NCBI GenBank assembly: GCA_024689425.1
Contig: JAILDN010000023.1
Coordinates: forward strand, 1 to 40,422
DNA: 40,422 bases
DNA from: Methanobrevibacter sp.
GTDB taxonomy: Archaea; Methanobacteriota; Methanobacteria; Methanobacteriales; Methanobacteriaceae
Direction: 5' to 3'
The notes beneath the pieces were generated by a model. That model was not told the origin of the DNA and did not search any database. It was given only the letters and a program-made list of their open reading frames with translations. Positions 33,757 to 40,422 of the stretch are shown here, in pieces (positions within the stretch are counted from its first letter, which is position 1; every line of letters starts with the position of its first letter). Made by a program: the position numbers and the translations under genes.

Positions 33757-36700
33757 TTAAGCAGTTACTTTTATAGTATTTGCAACATTTGTTCCATTGT
33801 AGCTGGAAGTGATAATGTATTCTCCAGGCATTAACCTAATGTTTAACTTAGCATTTCCTTCACTATCAGTAGTTCTACTATAGAACTCACCGTTAATGTT
33901 GAAGGTTACATTTTCGCCAGTAGCTGGATTACCTTGACCATCAAGCAAGTTAGCTACAAATTGGTCAGGAGTACCGTATTTTTTGGTTAAATCTTCAGCA
34001 GACAATACAGGTTTTACAGTAATTTGGTTTGAAACTTTGCATCCTTTATATTCTGCTGTAATTATGTAATCACCCGGACTTAAGTTAATGTTTAACTTAG
34101 CGATTCCGCTTGCATTTGTTGTACGGTTGTAGAATACACCATTGATGTTGAATGTTACAACTTCACCAGCGTCGACTGCTTTTCCATCGTCACCAACAAG
34201 TTTAACAGTGTATTGAGTGCCGTTTTTATAGTATTTGGTGATATCCTTATTTTCAATGATTTTTGATAAAACTGTGATGTTATTTGCACAGTTTTCACCA
34301 GTAGCGGTGTTCATTGCAGTAATGATATAATCACCTTGTTGGAGGTTAATGTTTAATTTTGCTAAACCTTGATTTCCAACGACTTTACGCTCATATAATA
34401 CACCATTGATGTTGAATTTAACTGTAGTTCCTTCAGCAAGGTAATTACCTTGACTATCACGGAATGTTGCATAGTATTGGCTAGCATTTTGGTATACTTT
34501 TACAAGATCTGTACCATTTACAGTTGATAAAACAGTCACAATAGAATTGGCTGTAGTATTATTGAATTTAGTGGTTACAGTATATACTCCAGAGCCTAAT
34601 CCAAGACCAATGCTGGCATTACCGTTTTTATCAGTAGTTTTTGTGTAAGTAACACCATTAATAGTAATTTCTACAGATTTGTTTACAATAGGATTACCTT
34701 GATAATCTGCAACATTTACAACAAATCTTTCTGGTCCTTTGTAGTATTTTTCTACATCAGGAGCTGTGATAACACTGGAAGTATTTTCATTTATCACAAC
34801 AACCATTTGGTGTAAACCTAAAATAGTAGCGCCAGTTGATTCGAAGTAAACACTCAAATCAGTAGAATTGAAATCAAATATAGTGTAAGTAAGAGAATTA
34901 CTAGTTCCATTCCAGACATCAGTGTGAGTTTCTCCATTAACAATTAAATTACCTTCTCCAGCTTGAGCACTAGCAGCAAATACAACGACCATAGAATCAC
35001 CATCAGCTACGCTGAAAGTAGTGTTGAAACCAACAGGTAAATTCTTATTATAAGATTTAGATAACAAATCAGCTTCCTCTAAAATGTAAACATCATATAC
35101 GAAAGGACAGGTTTTATTTTCAACTAAAACAATTAAGTTACTTGGATAAACAGCTGAGGTACCTTTAGTCTTATTAAATTCAAAAGTATTCACACCAGAA
35201 ACAACTAAATCAGTTACATCATAAACAACTAATCCATAGCCATACTTAGCAGAAGCACCGCCTAAATTAGATTGATCACGATAAGAAGCAATAGGAGCAA
35301 TCACTTTACCATTAAATGTAGTATTCCAATTGTTGAAGTCACCTTTTGCATCTTTATCCCAGTTATAAGAGACATATAATAAAGCTTGAGTGACATTACC
35401 ATCAGATGTTAAATTAAACTTATCAGTTCTATTAGTTGCACTACCGGCACTATACTCATCAGTAACTAAAACGATTACTTCTCCTCTAACAACAAATTCT
35501 CTTAAAGTAGAATTAGCTTTAGGATATTCGTAATCTTTACCTAAATAACCGTCATACACAACAACACATGAAACAATTTTTGAGTTTATTATATTGCCGT
35601 TAGCATCTTCAACAACAACAGTATAATTCACTTTTTCATTGTTATTGCCGTTAACGGTATTTTCTGTGATTGGTCTGATAGTTGCATCAACAGCATTGAA
35701 AGTATAAGTTTCACCAGCAGCATAATCATCGATATTTTGAATACTGATTGTTTCATTGCCCATTAAAACTTTAACAACAACATTTTCAGTAGAACCACCA
35801 GTATTTTCAACGGAAACTGTTAAATTATTAATTACTCCAGCATAAATAGAAGGAACACTAGTATATTCAGATTTAATTGTAATGTCAGCAGTAGGTGTTT
35901 TATTTTCATTTACTACGACAACCATTTGGTGTAAACCTAAAATAGTAGAGCCAGTAGATTCAAAGTAAACTTCAATATTATCTGAATCAACATCAGTAGT
36001 ATAAATATCAAAAGACTTAGTAGTACCACTCCAGACATCAGAATGATTTTCACCATTAATGATTAAATTACCTTCACCAGCTTGAGCACCAGCAGCAAAT
36101 ACATACAAAGTAGCATTATCATCAATCACATCAAAGACAGTGTTGAAACCAGTAGGTAAATTCTTATTATTAGATTTAGATAACAAATCAGCTTCTTCAT
36201 AAATATAAACGGTTTTTTCAAATTCAGCTTTTTTGTTATTAGTTAAAACAATTAAGTTACTTGGATAAACCGCAGCATTACCTTTAGTTTTATTTAATGC
36301 AAAAGTATTTTCACCTGCAACAACTAAATCAGTGACATTATAAACAACTAATCCATAGCCATACTTACCATAACCGCCTAAATTAGATTGATCACGATAA
36401 GAAGCAATAGGAGCAATCACTTGATTATTAAATGTGGTATTCCAGGTGTTAAAGTCATCATTAGGATTTTTATCCCAATTATAAGAAACATACAATAAAG
36501 CTTCACTAACATTACCGTCAAATGCTATATTATAGACATCAGTTCTATTAGTATCACCAGCAGCACTATATGTACCATTGGTTAAAACAATAACATCACC
36601 CGTGACAGTGAATTCTCTTAAAGTTGGGTTAGCATTAGGATACTCATAATCTTTACCTAAATTACCATTATATAATACTTTATATGAAGCATTTGTAGAA

Positions 36701-37890
36701 TTTAAAACTCCGCCTTTACTGCTTAAGATGTTTAGAGTATAATTAACAATCGTATTTTTAGCACCATTAACTGTAGTTTCATTAATAGGCCTAATAGTAG
36801 GGTCAACTAATTTAATTGTAGTTTTATTATTAGCACCAACAAACAAATCGCTAGAATCAATCTCTTCATCACCAATTAATAATATAACACTACCATTCAA
36901 CTCTTTATTTCCATTATTAACTGTAATAGTTAATGTATTGTTAACACCAGCATAAACAGTACCAATATATTCTGGAGTTATAGTAGCAGAAACATTGTTT
37001 TCTGGAGTATTAACTTTTAATAATTGGATTGCAGCCTTATATGAAGCATATGTAGATGCTTTTGATGAAGTATATGCGAAATTAGTGTCTTTTGATAATT
37101 CAAAAGTGTCAGTTATATTCCAAACATCATAAATATAATAATTACCTTTAGTTTGAATTGGATCAGTTAATAATTGTCCATTTAAATTATAAGTAGCATC
37201 AGAACTAGAAAGAGCAATGGATTCTAATGTAACATCATCATAATCCTTATTGAAATCTTTAGTTCTAAAGACTGTAGTTAATGTTTCTTTTGTCCATGCT
37301 TGACCAATATTTAGCCAATATGATATTTTATCATTATCATTATCATCATAAGCAAAAGTTAAAGCAATTAATTTAATTCTTCCATCAAACTGGTATCCTT
37401 CCAATTCAGTATTATTTACTGAAATTGTAATTTTATCTCCAGGAGATAAACTTTTTACTTTGTCAGTTATATTTACAAAAGTCTGATAATCAGAATATTG
37501 CTTTGAAGTAAGATTAGTTATAGGATAAATGACTGGATCATTTGCTGTACTAGTAGGATATGTCAAATTAGCAAATTCCAATATTTGTGTTGTATTACCT
37601 GTTTTTAAAGATATTTTAGTAGTTAATCCATAAGTTGGTGCACCACTTCCAGAATAAGAAGAAACAACAACATTCACGGATTTTATCTCACTTACATTTG
37701 CAGGGACCTGATAAACAAGCTCACCACTCTTTGAAGAAAAAGGATTGACTGACGGTATTTCAACCCCACCAGATACAACTCCATCTTCAACTGGAGGCAA
37801 CGCAGAATCCTCTGCAAAAACAATTCCTGAAGAAAGAATTATAAAAAACAAAAATATTGCAATAAACAAATATTCATTTCTTAATTTCAT
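33757..37890 (-). CDS. Large secreted DUF3344/Ig-like adhesin-type protein
   Basis: This 1377-residue protein has a signal peptide (cleavage likely after VFA, residue 26). Residues about 40-290 form a first DUF3344-like region. Two long near-identical units follow (about 413-660 and 787-1033), each with YEYP...LREF, LYVSYNWDK, ASYRDQSNLGG, YGLVVY-VTDLVV, and AGEGNLI-NGE-H-DVW, joined by CARDB-like beta domains. Four Ig-like repeats of about 83 residues end the protein (about 1040-1377), each with an INGVxYxRxT strand and a G-DYIIT end. No membrane anchor or sorting motif is seen, so attachment is unexplained. GGAGG precedes the ATG. It stands directly before the CobN-like gene and shares its promoter boxes, so a role in catching the ligand is plausible. 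Confidence 0.85.
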   Translation of the reverse strand: MKLRNEYLFIAIFLFFIILSSGIVFAEDSALPPVEDGVVSGGVEIPSVNPFSSKSGELVYQVPANVSEIKSVNVVVSSYSGSGAPTYGLTTKISLKTGNTTQILEFANLTYPTSTANDPVIYPITNLTSKQYSDYQTFVNITDKVKSLSPGDKITISVNNTELEGYQFDGRIKLIALTFAYDDNDNDKISYWLNIGQAWTKETLTTVFRTKDFNKDYDDVTLESIALSSSDATYNLNGQLLTDPIQTKGNYYIYDVWNITDTFELSKDTNFAYTSSKASTYASYKAAIQLLKVNTPENNVSATITPEYIGTVYAGVNNTLTITVNNGNKELNGSVILLIGDEEIDSSDLFVGANNKTTIKLVDPTIRPINETTVNGAKNTIVNYTLNILSSKGGVLNSTNASYKVLYNGNLGKDYEYPNANPTLREFTVTGDVIVLTNGTYSAAGDTNRTDVYNIAFDGNVSEALLYVSYNWDKNPNDDFNTWNTTFNNQVIAPIASYRDQSNLGGYGKYGYGLVVYNVTDLVVAGENTFALNKTKGNAAVYPSNLIVLTNNKKAEFEKTVYIYEEADLLSKSNNKNLPTGFNTVFDVIDDNATLYVFAAGAQAGEGNLIINGENHSDVWSGTTKSFDIYTTDVDSDNIEVYFESTGSTILGLHQMVVVVNENKTPTADITIKSEYTSVPSIYAGVINNLTVSVENTGGSTENVVVKVLMGNETISIQNIDDYAAGETYTFNAVDATIRPITENTVNGNNNEKVNYTVVVEDANGNIINSKIVSCVVVYDGYLGKDYEYPKANSTLREFVVRGEVIVLVTDEYSAGSATNRTDKFNLTSDGNVTQALLYVSYNWDKDAKGDFNNWNTTFNGKVIAPIASYRDQSNLGGASAKYGYGLVVYDVTDLVVSGVNTFEFNKTKGTSAVYPSNLIVLVENKTCPFVYDVYILEEADLLSKSYNKNLPVGFNTTFSVADGDSMVVVFAASAQAGEGNLIVNGETHTDVWNGTSNSLTYTIFDFNSTDLSVYFESTGATILGLHQMVVVINENTSSVITAPDVEKYYKGPERFVVNVADYQGNPIVNKSVEITINGVTYTKTTDKNGNASIGLGLGSGVYTVTTKFNNTTANSIVTVLSTVNGTDLVKVYQNASQYYATFRDSQGNYLAEGTTVKFNINGVLYERKVVGNQGLAKLNINLQQGDYIITAMNTATGENCANNITVLSKIIENKDITKYYKNGTQYTVKLVGDDGKAVDAGEVVTFNINGVFYNRTTNASGIAKLNINLSPGDYIITAEYKGCKVSNQITVKPVLSAEDLTKKYGTPDQFVANLLDGQGNPATGENVTFNINGEFYSRTTDSEGNAKLNIRLMPGEYIITSSYNGTNVANTIKVTA
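34790..35530 (-). repeat. DUF3344 unit, copy 2 (approx. limits)
   Basis: This is the second of two long direct repeats inside the adhesin-type gene, about 1120 bp from copy 1. DNA identity is high in places: both contain TTAGATTGATCACGATAAG within a longer identical run. The copies differ more at the ends and in the linker. Confidence 0.7.
35910..36650 (-). repeat. DUF3344 unit, copy 1 (approx. limits)
   Basis: This is the first of the two long direct repeats of the adhesin-type gene, encoding about residues 413-660. It arose by internal tandem duplication of one DUF3344 unit plus the neighbouring beta domain. Confidence 0.7.
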
Positions 37891-37960
37891 ATTTTTCCTC
37901 CATTTTATTAGAAAAAAATAAGCTAATTTAAATAGCTACAATAAAAAGTTTAGAAAAAAT

Positions 37961-38023
37961 AATATATAAATATACTTAAAGTATTACCCTACTATTAAAT
38001 TATATAAAAAAAGTATTACTAAA
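37961..38023 (-). promoter_or_regulatory. DUF3344 gene promoter with two AGTATTACT-type boxes
   Basis: TATA (TTTATATATT on minus) lies at 37961-37970. AAAGTATTACCCTA is at 37978-37991, seven bases upstream of it, and AAAGTATTACTAAA is at 38010-38023, 32 bp further. The geometry is the same as at the CobN-like gene. A short stem AGCTA / TAGCT (37921-37937) lies near the expected transcription start. The aryl-CoA ligase gene starts at 38107 in the other direction, so the boxes might also affect it. Confidence 0.6.
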
Positions 38024-38106
38024 CAAATTTTTTAACAAATAGATATAATTATTAAGTTATTGATTGCAAAATATTAATATTAAATAAAAAAAATGAGGCA
38101 AAATCA

Positions 38107-39408
38107 ATGATGTGGAATGAAGAAATAGAAACAATGCCAAGGCAAGACCTTGAGGAATTACAGTTAAAGAAACTTCAAGCAACAGTTAAACGAGCATTCA
38201 ATGAGATTCCATACTATAATAAGAAATATAGTGAAGCTGAAGTTTTTCCAGAAGACATTGAGACTTTAAAAGATATAGAAAAATTACCTTTCATAACAAA
38301 AGATGACTTGCGCGATAGCTATCCCTTCGGACTTTTTGCAGTAGACATGTCTGAAATTAAAGAATTGCACTCATCATCAGGAACCACCGGAAAACCTGTT
38401 GTTTCCGGCTACACTAAAAAAGACCTGGATACATGGGCAGAAACGATAGCTAGAGGATTGACCATGATGGGCATCGGCGAAAACGATATTCTCCAGAACA
38501 CTCACGGATACGGTATGTTTACAGGAGGATTCGGTGTTCACTACGGTTCACATAAAGTAGGTGCAGCAATCATACCAATTTCAACCGGCCAAACAAGAAG
38601 ACAAGTTGAAATAATGAAAGACTTCGGTTCTACAGGTTTAATTTTTACACCATCATACGGAATTCACTTAGGTGAAGTGGCCTTAGAAGATGGAATCGAC
38701 CCAAAAGAATTGGGAATTAAAGCTATCGGATTTGGAGCTGAAATGTGGACTGAAGAGATAAGGCAAAGAGTAGAGGAAATCTTCGGTGCAAAAGCATATA
38801 ACATTTATGGATTAACCGAATTGATGGGTCCTGGAGTTGGCGTTGAATGTGGCGAGCAAAAAGGACTTCACATTGCAGAAGACATATACTATCCAGAAAT
38901 CATTGACCCTAATACCCTAGAAAACTTAGGAGAAAACCAAAAGGGAGAATTAGTATTAACTAACCTCGAAAGAGAAGGAATGCCTGTAATCAGATTCAGA
39001 ACAAAGGACATTACCAAACTTACTTACGAAAAATGTGAATGCGGAAGAACACATGCAAGAATGAGTAGAATAACCGGCAGATCTGATGATATGATTAAGG
39101 TTAAAGGTGTAGCTATTTTCCCATCACAGATAGAAAAGGCATTGCTTAAGGTTGGTGATGTTGAGCCTCATTACTTAATTATAGTTACAAGACCTGGAAC
39201 CTTAGATGAAATTGAAGTTAAAGTGGAAGCTTCCCAAAACCTTTTCTTCGACGGAATCAAAGACATGATGGAAATCACTAACAAGATTGGAAAATCAATT
39301 GAAAATGAAACTGGAATAAGAGTTAAAGTAACCCTTGTTGAACCAAAAAGCCTTCCAAGATTTGAAGGAAAAGCAAAAAGAGTTATTGACGAAAGGAACT
39401 TACACTAA
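38107..39408 (+). CDS. Phenylacetate-CoA ligase family (aryl-CoA ligase)
   Basis: This 433-residue AMP-forming ligase of the PaaK type joins an aryl acetate to CoA with ATP. The P-loop is SSSGTTGKP (about 88-97). The adenylation core includes YNIYGLTELMGPG, RFRTKDIT and the hinge-like GRSDDMIKVKGVAIFP before the C-terminal domain. In methanogens such enzymes, with indolepyruvate oxidoreductase, let the cell make aromatic amino acids from phenylacetate or indoleacetate of the gut. Two ATGs stand at the start (38107 and 38110), preceded by GAGG. The ACT-domain gene follows by 10 bases. Confidence 0.9.
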   Translation: MMWNEEIETMPRQDLEELQLKKLQATVKRAFNEIPYYNKKYSEAEVFPEDIETLKDIEKLPFITKDDLRDSYPFGLFAVDMSEIKELHSSSGTTGKPVVSGYTKKDLDTWAETIARGLTMMGIGENDILQNTHGYGMFTGGFGVHYGSHKVGAAIIPISTGQTRRQVEIMKDFGSTGLIFTPSYGIHLGEVALEDGIDPKELGIKAIGFGAEMWTEEIRQRVEEIFGAKAYNIYGLTELMGPGVGVECGEQKGLHIAEDIYYPEIIDPNTLENLGENQKGELVLTNLEREGMPVIRFRTKDITKLTYEKCECGRTHARMSRITGRSDDMIKVKGVAIFPSQIEKALLKVGDVEPHYLIIVTRPGTLDEIEVKVEASQNLFFDGIKDMMEITNKIGKSIENETGIRVKVTLVEPKSLPRFEGKAKRVIDERNLH

Positions 39409-39418
39409 AGGTGATAAA

Positions 39419-39850
39419 ATGAAAATCAAACAATTATCAATATTTTTACAAAACAGGATGGGCAGCCTATCAAAACCTTTAGAAGTATTGTCTGAAAATG
39501 ACATCAACATAAGAGCCATGTGCATGGCAGATACTTCTGAATTCGGTATCTTAAGACTTGTTGTAGACAATCCGATTAAAGGAAAAGAAGTTCTAGAAGA
39601 AAATAATTTCCTTGTAAAAATCACAGAAATCATTGGTGTTGAAATGAATGATGCACCCGGAGGATTAACAAGTGTATTAAACGTCATAAAAGAAAACAAT
39701 ATTGATTTAGAATATTTATATGCTTTTACTCACGATAAAGCAGATAAAGCAATATTACTGTTGCATACGGATGATATTGATAACCTAATCGATGTCTTAA
39801 CCGAAAAGAACATTACCATCGCCTCTGCTGAAGAAGTTTACAATTTATAA
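39419..39850 (+). CDS. ACT-domain regulatory protein
   Basis: This 143-residue protein consists of two ACT domains in tandem: residues 1-70 (QLSIFLQNRMGSLSKPLEVL) and 72-143 (GGLTSVLNVIKENNIDLEYLYAF). ACT domains bind amino acids, and this protein type goes together with PaaK-like ligases in archaea, probably sensing aromatic amino acids. Start at MKIKQL (39419), directly after GGTGAT; the ORF-track start lies inside the ligase gene. It is in one operon with the ligase. Confidence 0.9.
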   Translation: MKIKQLSIFLQNRMGSLSKPLEVLSENDINIRAMCMADTSEFGILRLVVDNPIKGKEVLEENNFLVKITEIIGVEMNDAPGGLTSVLNVIKENNIDLEYLYAFTHDKADKAILLLHTDDIDNLIDVLTEKNITIASAEEVYNL

Positions 39851-39905
39851 CTTCTTTTCTCTTATTTTTTTAAAATTTTGCATCATTTTAACTAATTTTA
39901 AAGGT

Positions 39906-39921
39906 AAATCACTAGTGATTT
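39906..39921 (+). terminator. Palindrome behind the ligase-ACT operon
   Basis: AAATCACTAGTGATTT is a perfect 16-base palindrome, followed by TTTCATTT on the plus strand. It lies 56 bases past the ACT gene. It may end that transcript or be a protein-binding site. Confidence 0.35.
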
Positions 39922-39937
39922 TTCATTTAATTGCCAA

Positions 39938-39972
39938 AAAAAAGTAAATAATGACTAGATTTTAATCTAGTC
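39938..39972 (-). terminator. Terminator of the ferritin gene
   Basis: GACTAGAT / ATCTAGTC (39953-39960 with 39965-39972) form an eight-base-pair stem that includes the ferritin stop codon. On the minus strand a T-rich tail follows, ending in seven Ts (complement of 39936-39942 region). Confidence 0.65.
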
Positions 39973-40422
39973 TGCGGAAGGTGCACGAGTGCCTAATTCC
40001 TTGTTTAATTCGTAAATCAATCTGTTATCGCCATCAGCGAGTTTAATTTTTGCAACTAATTCCATTGCATTTTCTTCTTCTTCGACTTGTTCTTCAACAA
40101 ACCATTGCAAGAAGTTGTTGGTTGCATGGTCTTTTTCTTCAATAGCTAAGTCCACTAAATCATTGATTAAACCGGTAACCATTTTTTCATGTTCAAGTAC
40201 ATGTTCAAATGCAGCTACTGGAGAATCCCATTCAGTTTGTGGTCCCTCAATTGCAGTTAAAGTTACGGAAGCTCCTCTTCTAATAATGTAATCATAGAAT
40301 TTCATTCCGTGTTCTAATTCTTCTTCTGCTTGTACTCTCATCCAGTTAGCAAAACCTGCTAAGTCTTCATCTTCAAAATAAGCTGCCATGGATAAGTATA
40401 AATATCCAGAGTAAACTTCAGC
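39967..40422 (-). CDS. Ferritin, 5' end beyond the window
   Basis: This is a partial gene cut by the window edge. The reading frame runs on past the ATG at 40389 ([21 protein letters not shown]), which is the usual ferritin helix A, so the true start lies outside. Ferroxidase residues are visible in [14 protein letters not shown] (ExxH) and later in [10 protein letters not shown]. Ferritin stores iron as an oxide in a 24-subunit shell and removes free ferrous iron. The final AP-rich tail (GTRAPSAD) is normal. The regulatory region is not visible, so control by the DtxR-type system cannot be judged. Confidence 0.93.
   Translation of the reverse strand, partial: AEVYSGYLYLSMAAYFEDEDLAGFANWMRVQAEEELEHGMKFYDYIIRRGASVTLTAIEGPQTEWDSPVAAFEHVLEHEKMVTGLINDLVDLAIEEKDHATNNFLQWFVEEQVEEEENAMELVAKIKLADGDNRLIYELNKELGTRAPSAD

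Noticed and set aside
1-40422. Search for CRISPR arrays, tRNA, rRNA, insertion sequences or prophage
   Set aside because: No regularly spaced repeats, cloverleaf sequences, transposase or integrase genes or phage structural genes were recognised.

Overview
The window looks like a chromosomal segment of a gut- or rumen-type methanogenic archaeon of the order Methanobacteriales, most likely Methanobrevibacter or a close relative. The reasons are the very low GC, the archaeal TATA boxes and GGTGAT/GGAG ribosome-binding sites, methenyl-H4MPT cyclohydrolase (mch), F420H2:NADP oxidoreductase, transcription factor S, Mrp/Nbp35, and a large Asn/Thr-rich adhesin-like secreted protein. No rRNA, tRNA, insertion sequence, prophage or CRISPR array was seen.

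Layout. 1-6.8 kb holds transporters and small-molecule or envelope genes: MntP, a MATE exporter, a GT2 plus alpha/beta-hydrolase pair, a PAP2-like membrane protein, a vWA protein and a QueG-like Fe-S protein. 6.8-7.2 kb is a gene-free stretch with three DtxR-type palindromes around a TATA box and several strong hairpins, a candidate metal-regulated non-coding RNA. 7.2-14.4 kb holds rubrerythrin, a Mn-type CDF exporter, a ketopantoate-reductase-like enzyme, a zinc-ribbon protein, three small SseB-like proteins (the first with a strongly structured leader), an MsrA-MsrB fusion and Mrp. 14.4-24.9 kb is redox and core metabolism: a CoA-disulfide-reductase/NADH-oxidase-like flavoprotein, F420H2:NADP oxidoreductase, a DUF2284 protein, Mch, a second rubrerythrin, nitroreductase, a ClC antiporter, a YhhQ-type transporter, a LytS-like 5TM protein, a STAS protein and TFS.

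24.9-38 kb is the most distinctive part. After a YhgE/Pip exporter-like protein comes a minus-strand series: a 1377-residue secreted DUF3344/Ig-like protein, a 1688-residue surface-anchored CobN-like chelatase, a DUF2162 membrane protein, a MotA/TolQ/ExbB channel and a DUF2149 (ExbD-like) protein. The last four match, in order and type, the hmuSTUV part of the heme-acquisition operon of Bacteroidetes as I recall it. Here they sit in an archaeon with no outer membrane. The two large genes share the same upstream architecture: two AAAGTATTAC-type boxes 31-32 bp apart, just upstream of the TATA box. I infer a co-regulated, proton-motive-force-driven surface system that handles a metallo-tetrapyrrole or its metal.

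38-40.4 kb holds an aryl-CoA ligase (PaaK) with a co-transcribed ACT-domain protein, and a ferritin cut by the window edge. Iron, manganese and oxygen-defence genes recur throughout (ferritin, two rubrerythrins, MsrAB, MntP, CDF, DtxR-type sites).
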